A stretch of 6,768 nt of DNA, from contig JAQULD010000087.1 in NCBI GenBank assembly GCA_028719045.1, forward strand, positions 1-6,768, written 5' to 3'. Position 1 is the stretch's first letter; each line of letters opens with the position of its first letter. Below are positions 1-5,856 of this stretch, one piece after another. Both the position numbers and the translations under genes were made by a program. A model generated the notes under the pieces. It was not told the origin of the DNA, did no database searches, and saw only the letters and a list, made by a program, of their open reading frames with translations. This stretch comes from Candidatus Omnitrophota bacterium (GTDB lineage: Bacteria; Omnitrophota; Koll11; Gygaellales; Profunditerraquicolaceae).

Positions 1-599
1 TGGGGTTTAAGGCGATATCCCTTGCCACCAGCTATAACGGTAAATACCTTGATGATAAGATTTTCTCAGCGGTGTACGAAGAAGCGCAGCGTAAGAATAT
101 CCCCATTTTTGTGCATTCCCAGATTGTTAATCCAATCGGTTTAGAGCGGGTCAATGACCCGTTGCTTACGCCAGTCATCGAATATGTTTTTGACACCACG
201 ATTTGCGTCGGTAAAATGCTGATGGGCGGCATCTTTAGCGATTACCCTAAGGTCAAATTTATTTTCGCGCATTTCGGCGGGGTTATCTGCCACTTGCCTT
301 CCCGTTTTGATTCCACATATTCAATGCTGCGCAGTATAAATTTCGTAAAAGATTTAAACGGAAAGCCCTCTGAGTACCTTAAGAATATCTATGTGGATAC
401 AAGCGGGGATACGGTTAAGACAAATTTCCTGGCCGCCCTGGAGTTGGTGGGGCCGGGCCATGTATTGTGGGGCAGCGACTGGCCGGCTAAAAAAGACATT
501 ACTGCCGCGCTCACGGCTGTTAAAGGCCTGAACATCACTGAAAAGGAAAAGGACAATATTTTAGGCAATAACCTGGAAGGCATAATGTCAAATGGATAA
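1..599 (+). CDS. Amidohydro_2-family metal-dependent hydrolase/decarboxylase, 5' truncated
   Basis: The reading frame is open from the window edge (first complete codon at 3), so the true start lies upstream and the visible ~198 residues are the C-terminal part. The GTG at 72 is internal. The family is a TIM-barrel amidohydrolase (PF04909), which includes ACMSD and 2,3-dihydroxybenzoate/gamma-resorcylate-type decarboxylases as well as true hydrolases. Visible signatures: the barrel His in FVHSQ (codon 114-116; the usual form is VHP), the His in FIFAHFGG (codon 270-272) and the metal/catalytic Asp in LWGSDWP (codon 477-479), in the expected order and spacing. The N-terminal HxH motif would be outside the window. 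The substrate cannot be read from the sequence. Its last 8 nt overlap the start of the hemerythrin gene, which suggests translational coupling. Family assignment is firm; function (hydrolysis versus decarboxylation) is open. Confidence 0.88.
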   Translation, partial: GFKAISLATSYNGKYLDDKIFSAVYEEAQRKNIPIFVHSQIVNPIGLERVNDPLLTPVIEYVFDTTICVGKMLMGGIFSDYPKVKFIFAHFGGVICHLPSRFDSTYSMLRSINFVKDLNGKPSEYLKNIYVDTSGDTVKTNFLAALELVGPGHVLWGSDWPAKKDITAALTAVKGLNITEKEKDNILGNNLEGIMSNG

Positions 600-1041
600 A
601 ATAACCAAAGCGTTAATCAACCATAAAGAGGTTTTAGGGATTTTTGATTCTTTGTATGAACATTTGTCGTCGGTGAGCGTAGATAAAAGCCCGGAATATA
701 TCAAAAAGCTGCACGGGTTATTGCACCGGGATATCGCTATCCATTTTAAATTTGAAGAAGAACAGATATTCGCGGCTATTAAGGGCGTCGGAGGGCAGGA
801 AACTGAAAAAATGGTTAACGGTTTGCTGAATGAACACAAGGCGATAATTAATAAAATAAAGGAATTTGAGGATGAATCCGTGAAAGCAGGCCCCCCCTGG
901 AACGCCGATAAGTTACGTGAAATAAGCGAATTGGGCAGAAACATTATTGACATGATAACCGTTCACGCCCGCAGGGAAGACGAGGAGTTTTTCCCTTTAG
1001 TGAAAAAATTGAATGTCCAGTTTAATAATAATGATAAATAG
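592..1041 (+). CDS. Hemerythrin-like (HHE cation-binding) di-iron protein 1
   Basis: A 149-residue cytoplasmic four-helix-bundle protein of the hemerythrin/HHE family (PF01814). It shows the whole ligand pattern: H11 in the first helix, H51-x3-E55 in the motif HFKFEEEQIF, H82 in NEHKAI, and H125-x3-E129 in VHARREDEEFFP. A non-heme di-iron site that binds O2, NO or related ligands is therefore expected. There is no signal peptide or membrane segment. The ATG overlaps the stop of the upstream amidohydrolase by 8 nt, and GGAAGG at 575-580 is a plausible ribosome binding site. The C-terminus (NVQFNNNDK) is polar and probably disordered. Known roles of the family are O2 sensing, storage or scavenging and iron handling; which one applies here is not visible. 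A paralogue follows directly. Confidence 0.9.
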   Translation: MDKITKALINHKEVLGIFDSLYEHLSSVSVDKSPEYIKKLHGLLHRDIAIHFKFEEEQIFAAIKGVGGQETEKMVNGLLNEHKAIINKIKEFEDESVKAGPPWNADKLREISELGRNIIDMITVHARREDEEFFPLVKKLNVQFNNNDK

Positions 1042-1067
1042 GCAATACAATACGGCTGTCAAGGTCC

Positions 1068-1075
1068 GGGAGGAG
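1068..1075 (+). promoter_or_regulatory. Strong ribosome binding site for hemerythrin 2
   Basis: GGGAGGAG ends 7 nt before the ATG at 1083, a near-consensus Shine-Dalgarno at ideal spacing. It fixes the start of the second hemerythrin and suggests that this gene is translated independently of the first. Confidence 0.75.
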
Positions 1076-1082
1076 AAAAAGT

Positions 1083-1511
1083 ATGGATAAACTGCTTAAG
1101 CTTGCGGAGGAGCACGGAGAGATCTTTGAAGCGCTTACCTTTTTTAAGAAAGCGATGTCTGTAATCTCCAGGGAGCAGACCCCCGGACAGATCGATGATT
1201 TTAATAAATTATTCCGAAGCGATGTCGCCGCGCATTTTAAATTTGAAGAAAATCAGGTTTTTCCCGCGGTGCTTAAGGGCGCTGATCTTCGGGTAAAGAA
1301 AATAGTGCGCGATTTACAGAGGGACCATATCGATATTTTGGAAAAGCTGGACCTGTTCCAGGACCGCGCCAGCCGCCCGGCGTCCGGATACGAAGACCTG
1401 GATAAAACTGCGGGCGTGGCTAAAGAGATCATCGCCATGGCCATTAAGCACGCGCGTAAAGAAGATACCCAATTATTCCCGCTGGTAAAAAAACTTGGCA
1501 TAAAATTGTAG
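1083..1511 (+). CDS. Hemerythrin-like (HHE cation-binding) di-iron protein 2
   Basis: A 142-residue paralogue of the preceding gene. The di-iron ligands fall at the same positions: H11, H51-x3-E55 (HFKFEENQVF), H82 (RDHIDI) and H123-x3-E127 (KHARKEDTQLFP). Both proteins begin MDK and end with FPLVKKL plus a short tail, and the DNA around H51 is identical over 18 nt (742-759 and 1233-1250). This supports a tandem duplication followed by divergence. The helix-3/4 linker (about residues 94-108) is the least similar part. It is expected to be a soluble, cytoplasmic O2/NO-binding or iron-binding protein. It lies 41 nt after hemerythrin 1 and 51 nt before the phosphorylase gene, so it may sit in one long operon with the downstream cassette. 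Confidence 0.9.
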   Translation: MDKLLKLAEEHGEIFEALTFFKKAMSVISREQTPGQIDDFNKLFRSDVAAHFKFEENQVFPAVLKGADLRVKKIVRDLQRDHIDILEKLDLFQDRASRPASGYEDLDKTAGVAKEIIAMAIKHARKEDTQLFPLVKKLGIKL

Positions 1512-1548
1512 CCGGCGCTCGCCATAATATAAATAATCGAAGTAAAAA

Positions 1549-1554
1549 GAGGAG
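1549..1554 (+). promoter_or_regulatory. Ribosome binding site of the phosphorylase-family gene
   Basis: GAGGAG lies 8 nt before the ATG at 1563. It favours that ATG over the in-frame ATG two codons later (1569), though 1569 is also within tolerable spacing. Confidence 0.7.
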
Positions 1555-1562
1555 AAATTGTC

Positions 1563-2312
1563 ATGCAGATGAAGAAAGAGATACATTTGACCGGAAAAGA
1601 CCTGACGCAGATGGTGCAGTTAAGGCCTCAGGATGTGGCAAAATACGCTATCGTACCCGGGCCGAGAGACAGGCTAGATGTCCTGATGAAAAAACTGGAA
1701 AACCCGGTGAAAAATTTTTCTTTCATGGAATACACGATGTATACCGGATCATTCCAGGGGATAAAGGTAACCGTGATAAACGGGGGAAGGTTTTCTACCG
1801 ATACATCCATTACCGCGGAAGTCATGTGCAACGCGGGAATCCCGAATATTATCCGCATCGGGACATGCGGGGCGCTGGATGAAAATATAAAAGTAGGCGA
1901 CCTTGTGGTCGTGGACAAGGTCATCCGCGGGGACGGGGTGACCCCCTATTATGTGGACAAAGATTTTAAGACCCAGGGAGATAAAGAAATCACCGATACT
2001 TTATACAATGTCGCCAAAGACCTTGGCGCCAATGTCCATCGCGGCCTGACCTGGACAACGGACGCGTTATTACGGGAGACCAGGGAAATAGTCGAGGCAA
2101 AGCGTAAAGAAGGAGCTATCGCCGTGGATATGGTTTCTTCTGCGCTGTTAACCATTGCCCAGACCTATAATGTCAAGGCCGGCTCTATTTTAGCGGTAAG
2201 CGACAATGTTATTACCGGTGAAATGGGGTTCATGAACCCTCTTTATTATATGGCGGAGACCAAGTTGATTGAGATCGCTTTAGAGACGGTTAAAAGATTA
2301 GAAGGGAAATAA
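1563..2312 (+). CDS. Nucleoside phosphorylase family protein (uridine/purine phosphorylase-like, atypical active site)
   Basis: A 249-residue member of the NP-I nucleoside phosphorylase fold (PF01048), close in length to E. coli Udp and DeoD (about 240-253). The family reaction is phosphorolysis of a nucleoside to base plus (deoxy)ribose-1-phosphate. Conserved features: phosphate-loop G33 and R37 in IVPGPRDR, R98 and T101 in IIRIGTCGAL, and a PNP-type catalytic Asp, D214, in AVSDN. Aligned by eye to Udp and DeoD, three usual features are changed. The Arg donated by the neighbouring subunit (R48 Udp, R43 DeoD) is M55. The MEME/EMES ribose-binding motif reads VDMVSS, so the key Glu is V191. The glycine-rich loop normally like GIGGPST reads GGRFSTD. 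It could be a phosphorylase for an unusual nucleoside, a hydrolase-like nucleosidase, or a repurposed member. The next gene starts 1 nt after its stop, which supports supply of a sugar-1-phosphate to the isomerase. Confidence 0.85.
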   Translation: MQMKKEIHLTGKDLTQMVQLRPQDVAKYAIVPGPRDRLDVLMKKLENPVKNFSFMEYTMYTGSFQGIKVTVINGGRFSTDTSITAEVMCNAGIPNIIRIGTCGALDENIKVGDLVVVDKVIRGDGVTPYYVDKDFKTQGDKEITDTLYNVAKDLGANVHRGLTWTTDALLRETREIVEAKRKEGAIAVDMVSSALLTIAQTYNVKAGSILAVSDNVITGEMGFMNPLYYMAETKLIEIALETVKRLEGK

Positions 2313-2313
2313 T

Positions 2314-3249
2314 ATGGATTTTTCGCCGCTTTTCTGGCCCGTACAATTAAAAGGCAATGCTATCCACATACTTGATGAGACTAAACTGCCGCAAAAGTTG
2401 GTTTATTTAAAAGCCAAAGACTATAAACAGGCCTGCGCCGCGATAAAAGCAATGAAAACGCGCGCTGTCGGGCAGGTGTTATTGGTGATGTACGCTTTTC
2501 TCCTGGAAATAAAGAAGAACAAGGACGAGGCAGGGCTGGTTCCCGTTTTGGAAAAGATAGCCCGGGCGGTCAATGCCAGCCGTCCGACACTTGCGTTTAA
2601 GATGCTGACGGATATGGTCGTGGCCTGGGCTAAAACCGGCCAGCCTTTGGAAAGGAATATCTGCGGGTTCCTTGAGAAACTGAAATCCAGCCGTATCCAG
2701 CAGGCAAAAGAAGCAAGCCAATTGCTGGAAGGCGGAGATACGGTCCTTACGCATTGCAATGTAAGCGGGTTAATGCCTTTGATCGCGCAAGTCTGCCTTG
2801 AACAAAACAAGAAGGTGAGCTTTTTCGCCACTGAAACGCGGCCTTACCTGCAGGGGTCGCGCCTGACGGCGTGGGAATTGCAAAGGCAGGGTTACCCCGT
2901 GACCATTATCGCCGATAATATGGTCGCGCAGGTTATGGCTGAGGGAAAGATCAGCAAGGTCATCGTCGGAGCAGACCACCTGGCGCAGAACGGCGATATC
3001 GCGAATAAGATCGGCACCTACCAGATAGCTATTCTGGCAAAATACTTCAGCCTTCCGTTTTATGTCTTGTGCCCTCCGCCGTCATCCGCGAAAACCGGAG
3101 AGGATATTAAAATAGAAGTGCGTCCGGACAAGGAGCTATTGGAATACCGGGGCATCGAGCTCGCGCCAAAGGGCGCCAAGGGGTACTATCCTGCGTTTGA
3201 TGTTACCCCCAAAAGTTTGATCACAAAACATATTTATCTCGGGGTTTAA
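2314..3249 (+). CDS. mtnA: MtnA/eIF2B-family aldose-1-phosphate isomerase (S-methyl-5-thioribose-1-phosphate isomerase-like)
   Basis: A 311-residue protein of the IF-2B/MtnA family (PF01008), which converts 5-modified ribose-1-phosphate to the ribulose-1-phosphate. MtnA landmarks are clear: R50 and R90 (NASRPT), catalytic C148 in LTHCN, ETRPYLQGSRLTAWEL (174-189), DNMVAQVM, catalytic Asp D221 in IVGADH, GDIANKIGTY (227-236) and the C-terminal FDVTPKSLIT. C148 and D221 correspond to C160 and D240 of B. subtilis MtnA. The protein is about 40 residues shorter than B. subtilis MtnA. The usual VRGAPAIG loop is TRAVGQVL, and CNAG/CNTG reads CNVSG, so the sugar specificity may differ. The ETRP...LTAWEL block argues for MtnA/DrdI rather than archaeal ribose-1,5-bisphosphate isomerase. 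AAGGG at 2302-2306 serves as its ribosome binding site within the end of the upstream gene. Confident as an MtnA-family isomerase, less so for methylthioribose as the substrate. Confidence 0.85.
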   Translation: MDFSPLFWPVQLKGNAIHILDETKLPQKLVYLKAKDYKQACAAIKAMKTRAVGQVLLVMYAFLLEIKKNKDEAGLVPVLEKIARAVNASRPTLAFKMLTDMVVAWAKTGQPLERNICGFLEKLKSSRIQQAKEASQLLEGGDTVLTHCNVSGLMPLIAQVCLEQNKKVSFFATETRPYLQGSRLTAWELQRQGYPVTIIADNMVAQVMAEGKISKVIVGADHLAQNGDIANKIGTYQIAILAKYFSLPFYVLCPPPSSAKTGEDIKIEVRPDKELLEYRGIELAPKGAKGYYPAFDVTPKSLITKHIYLGV

Positions 3250-3253
3250 TTTT

Positions 3254-4255
3254 ATGGCTGATAAAGAAAAAGATTTGAAGGATGAAATAATTAAAGTAGG
3301 CAGGCGGCTCTATGACGCGGGGCTGGCGGTAGCAAAATCAGGGAACTTAAGCGCGCGGCTTGACGATGAAAATATCCTTATTACCGCTACCGGCACATTC
3401 CTGGGCGATTTAAAACGCGAAGATATCGTAAAAATAAACTTAGCGGGCAATAAAACGGAAGAAAGCAGGAAACCCAGTTCGGAACTTCCGCTGCATAGCC
3501 TCGTCTATAAAAACTTTCCCCGCCAGGCGGTGATCCATTGCCATCCGCCGCTTATAAACGCGTATTTTGCCGTTTGCCCTTCACTGAAAGCGTTGACTTT
3601 TGAGACTAAATTTTATTTGGGCGAAGTCCCTGTCGTGGAACAGGAAACGCCGACAGTCACTAATCCCCAAGCGGTAATAGAGGCGCTTAAGGTCAATAAC
3701 CTGGTGGTGCTTAAAAATCACGGCGCGGTCGTTATCTCCGACAAATTCGAGGAGGCCTTAAGTTTGATCGAGGCCCTTGAAGAAGCGGTAAGGACCGCCG
3801 CGGTCGCCCGGCTGTTCAAGAAAGAAATACTCGATGACCTGGATAAAGCTCTGAAGGACAACCTGACTAAAAAAGACGCCGCTTACGATATGTTTTCCCG
3901 GGAGCATATTCAGGCGATCGTGGACCTGGTGAATCAAGACGATTTCATAACCTCTAAGGGCAAGGAACTGGATCTTACGGTAAAACTCGCGATTAAGCTG
4001 GACGGTACGGATAAAGCGTATAAATTTTGTTTTGAGAAAGGTAAGATCGTAAACCTCGCTTTTGACCTGGAGGCGCCATTTGTGATTTCGGCGCCCAAAG
4101 AAGTCTGGGAGCAGGTATTCCTGGGGAAGCTGGATTCGTTTGTCGCGGTGACTCAGGGCAAGATGAAATTACAGGGCCAGCTCGGCCAGCTCTCCAAGTG
4201 GTACGTGCCTTTTACGCGTTTATTCGCCATATTTAAGGAAGTAAAGATCAATTAA
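3254..4255 (+). CDS. Class II (zinc) sugar-phosphate aldolase fused to C-terminal SCP2-like domain
   Basis: 333 residues in two domains. Residues ~5-200 form a class II aldolase/adducin domain (PF00596), as in fuculose-1-phosphate aldolase FucA and the Ald2/DrdA aldolases that split (5-deoxy- or 5-methylthio-)ribulose-1-phosphate into dihydroxyacetone phosphate and an aldehyde. The phosphate-binding positions G30-N31, T46-G47 and S75-S76, the catalytic Glu E77 and the zinc ligands H95, H97 (HCHPP) and H156 (NHG) all match FucA (N29, S71-S72, E73, H92, H94, H155), so it should be an active enzyme. Residues ~213-331 look like an SCP2 sterol-carrier-type domain (PF02036): alternating strands from LTVKLAIKLDG, a G-K-I strand, the VISAPKEVWEQVFLGKLD segment and the GKMKLQGQLGQL segment. 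Such domains bind lipids or other hydrophobic ligands. The usual aldolase is about 215 residues, so this is an extension, not a misread. It starts 4 nt after the isomerase and is followed by the dehydrogenase. No strong ribosome binding site is visible (only GGGG at 3241-3244), so coupling is likely. Confidence 0.88.
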   Translation: MADKEKDLKDEIIKVGRRLYDAGLAVAKSGNLSARLDDENILITATGTFLGDLKREDIVKINLAGNKTEESRKPSSELPLHSLVYKNFPRQAVIHCHPPLINAYFAVCPSLKALTFETKFYLGEVPVVEQETPTVTNPQAVIEALKVNNLVVLKNHGAVVISDKFEEALSLIEALEEAVRTAAVARLFKKEILDDLDKALKDNLTKKDAAYDMFSREHIQAIVDLVNQDDFITSKGKELDLTVKLAIKLDGTDKAYKFCFEKGKIVNLAFDLEAPFVISAPKEVWEQVFLGKLDSFVAVTQGKMKLQGQLGQLSKWYVPFTRLFAIFKEVKIN

Positions 4256-4268
4256 ACTTTAATGGAAA

Positions 4269-5759
4269 ATGAATACTAAATTGCTGGTTAACGGCGAGTT
4301 GAGAGAAACCGGGGAAAAGCAGGAGGTAATAGATCCTTCTTGCGGAGAAGTCATTACCGAGGTTTGCGTAGCTTCTTCAAAAGAGATTGAGCTGGCTTTA
4401 CAGTCCGCGCGCGATGGTTTTGATAAAGGCGCCTGGCCCGGGCTTTCTTTAAAAGAACGTAAAGAATTTATTTTAAAAATTTCGCAGGGCATACTCGATA
4501 ACGCCCAGGAACTTGCCAGCCTTGAGACTTTAAATACCGGTAAGCCTATTAAAGAGTCCACCTTCATGGATATTCCTTCCGCGGCTAAAACCTTCGAGCA
4601 TTTCGCCAATAACCTGGAAAAATATCTTGAGCAGGAAAATATCGCAATATCCGCGGCAACTGGGGATTCCGAAAGCAGGCTTTCGCGCCAGCCGCAGGGG
4701 GTAGTAGTGCTGATTGTCCCCTGGAATTACCCCTTATTGATCGCTTCCTGGAAAATGGCCCAGGCGCTGGCCGCGGGAAATACCGTGATCTTAAAACCGT
4801 CCAGCCTTACTCCTTTGACCGCTTTAAAATTAGCAGAGATCATTCAAGGTGCGGGTTTGCCTGACGGATCAGTAAATATCCTTAACGGCCCCGGGCAGGA
4901 CCTTGGCGAGGCCCTATGTTCGGATAAGCGCGTGGATATGGTCTCTTTCACGGGAAGCAATGAAGTGGGCAAAGAAATCATCAATTATTCTTCCCGGAAC
5001 GTTAAAAAGCTGATCATGGAACTGGGAGGAAAATCCGCCGGAATAATTTTTAAAGACGCTGACCTTGAATCGGCGGTAAACGGCTCATTGTGTTCCGTAT
5101 TCTTAAACCAGGGGCAGATGTGCACGGCGATGTCTAGGATCTTTGTGGAAGACGGTATCTATGACCGGTTTATAGAAAATTTTGTCGCTAAAGCCCGGCG
5201 CATTAAATTAGGCAGGGGAGAGGATTTTGAAACTCAGATGGGGCCTTTGATTTCTGAATACCAGCGTGGAAAAGTCCTGGAATACGTGGAAAAAGCGAAG
5301 AAAGAAGGGGCAAAGTTGCTTTGCGGAGGAAGAATTCCCGTTTCCGAAAAACTTAAGAACGGTTTTTTCCTGGAACCGGCGGTCTTTTCCGGGGTAAACC
5401 CGGGAATGAAGATCTTCCGGGAAGAAGTCTTCGGGCCTGTGTCGTGCGTAAGCAGGTTCTCCGGGGCGGAAGAAGCGGTTTCCCTGGCAAATAACACGGA
5501 TTTTGCTTTAGCAAGCGCGGTATGGACCAGGGATTTGAAAAAGGCGAATGAACTGGCTTTACGGCTTAATGCCGGATGCGTCTGGATCAACACCTACGGC
5601 ATGTTTTACAACGAAGCCCCGTACGGCGGTTTCAAGCAGAGCGGGTTTGGCAAGGAGTTGGGCAAGGAAGGTTTCCTGGAATATACTTTCCTGAAAAATA
5701 TCATAACAGATAAAGCGCTTGATTCAAAGCCGCTGGTGAATTACTGGTACGGCTTTTAA
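4269..5759 (+). CDS. NAD(P)-dependent aldehyde dehydrogenase
   Basis: A full-length 496-residue aldehyde dehydrogenase (PF00171) oxidising an aldehyde to a carboxylate in the cytoplasm. Landmarks: IVPWNYPL with oxyanion-hole N153, K176 in GNTVILKPSS (cofactor binding), FTGSNEVG (227-234) of the nucleotide-binding loop, general base E251 in MELGGKSAG, catalytic Cys C285 in NQGQMCTAMSR, E386 in REEVFGP and the C-terminal PYGGFKQSGFGKELG. All catalytic residues are present. It resembles betaine-aldehyde/general ALDHs rather than CoA-acylating types, which lack this general-base Glu. An in-frame stop at 4260-4262 limits the start, and ATG 4269 is the first available codon; the ribosome binding site is weak. 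Lying 13 nt after the aldolase, it probably removes the aldehyde that the aldolase releases (acetaldehyde, methylthioacetaldehyde, glycolaldehyde or a larger one). The substrate cannot be told from sequence. Confidence 0.93.
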   Translation: MNTKLLVNGELRETGEKQEVIDPSCGEVITEVCVASSKEIELALQSARDGFDKGAWPGLSLKERKEFILKISQGILDNAQELASLETLNTGKPIKESTFMDIPSAAKTFEHFANNLEKYLEQENIAISAATGDSESRLSRQPQGVVVLIVPWNYPLLIASWKMAQALAAGNTVILKPSSLTPLTALKLAEIIQGAGLPDGSVNILNGPGQDLGEALCSDKRVDMVSFTGSNEVGKEIINYSSRNVKKLIMELGGKSAGIIFKDADLESAVNGSLCSVFLNQGQMCTAMSRIFVEDGIYDRFIENFVAKARRIKLGRGEDFETQMGPLISEYQRGKVLEYVEKAKKEGAKLLCGGRIPVSEKLKNGFFLEPAVFSGVNPGMKIFREEVFGPVSCVSRFSGAEEAVSLANNTDFALASAVWTRDLKKANELALRLNAGCVWINTYGMFYNEAPYGGFKQSGFGKELGKEGFLEYTFLKNIITDKALDSKPLVNYWYGF

Positions 5760-5784
5760 AATAAATTGAACTTCATTTTTTCAC

Positions 5785-5806
5785 GATATTAGTATATAAT
5801 AATATC
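5785..5806. promoter_or_regulatory. 22-bp near-perfect palindrome over a TATAAT box (operator/promoter candidate)
   Basis: GATATTA (5785-5791) and TAATATC (5800-5806) are perfect inverted arms, and the centre TATATA (5793-5798) is itself palindromic. Only the 5792/5799 pair mismatches. A consensus -10 TATAAT sits at 5795-5800, placing a start near 5807 and giving a leader of about 50 nt before the TPR gene. The best spaced -35 candidate (TTCATT, 5772-5777, 17-nt spacer) is poor, which would suit an activated or regulated promoter. The stem is pure A/T apart from its end pair and is not followed by a T run, so it does not look like a terminator. The low G+C means that chance is possible. Confidence 0.4.
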
Positions 5807-5825
5807 CAGGCAATAGTTTATAACC

Positions 5826-5839
5826 GGTCCGTAAGGACT
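5826..5839 (+). other. Small leader hairpin with GNRA tetraloop
   Basis: GGTCC pairs with GGACT (one G-U pair) around a GTAA loop, a stable tetraloop type. It lies just 2 nt before the Shine-Dalgarno of the TPR gene. It may tune translation or mRNA stability. It does not match any riboswitch I recognise and is too short to be one by itself. Confidence 0.35.
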
Positions 5840-5841
5840 AA

Positions 5842-5851
5842 AAGGCGGTGA
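5842..5851 (+). promoter_or_regulatory. Extended Shine-Dalgarno of the TPR gene
   Basis: AAGGCGGTGA matches the anti-Shine-Dalgarno complement AAGGAGGTGA at 9 of 10 positions and ends 5 nt before the ATG at 5857. The GTG at 5848 is therefore most likely part of the ribosome binding site rather than the start codon. Confidence 0.65.
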
Positions 5852-5856
5852 GGAAG

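Noticed and set aside
891..897. C7 tract in hemerythrin 1 (and a T8 tract at 6493-6500 in the AsmA-like gene) as a phase-variation switch
   Set aside because: Both frames are intact across the tracts, the tracts are short, and they do not lie near the gene starts; there is no evidence of slippage.
588..953. 121-codon open frame on the minus strand opposite hemerythrin 1 (and similar long minus-strand frames opposite 1253-1564, 2421-2831, 4259-4609 and 5234-5593)
   Set aside because: Each lies opposite a gene with clear family motifs on the + strand, and their translations show no recognisable domains, so they are antisense shadows.
1495..1533. Possible promoter before the phosphorylase (TTGGCA at 1495-1500, CATAAT at 1523-1528, TATAAA at 1528-1533)
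   Set aside because: The spacers are 22 and 27 nt, too long for a sigma70-type promoter, and no alternative -35 fits.
1563..4255. Archaeal-type pentose bisphosphate (AMP phosphorylase - R15P isomerase - RuBisCO) pathway
   Set aside because: There is no RuBisCO gene, the isomerase carries the MtnA-type ETRP..QG..LTAWEL block, and the next enzyme is a FucA-like aldolase.
5766..5800. TTGAAC (5766-5771) as the -35 partner of TATAAT at 5795-5800
   Set aside because: The 23-nt spacer is outside the workable range.
5760..5806. Rho-independent terminator after the aldehyde dehydrogenase
   Set aside because: The only dyad is A/T-rich and is preceded, not followed, by the T run (5776-5781), so it does not have terminator structure.
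5848..5856. GTG at 5848 as the start of the TPR gene
   Set aside because: It would leave almost no spacing to AAGG, while it forms part of a 9/10 Shine-Dalgarno match correctly spaced for ATG 5857; the signal peptide is complete from 5857.
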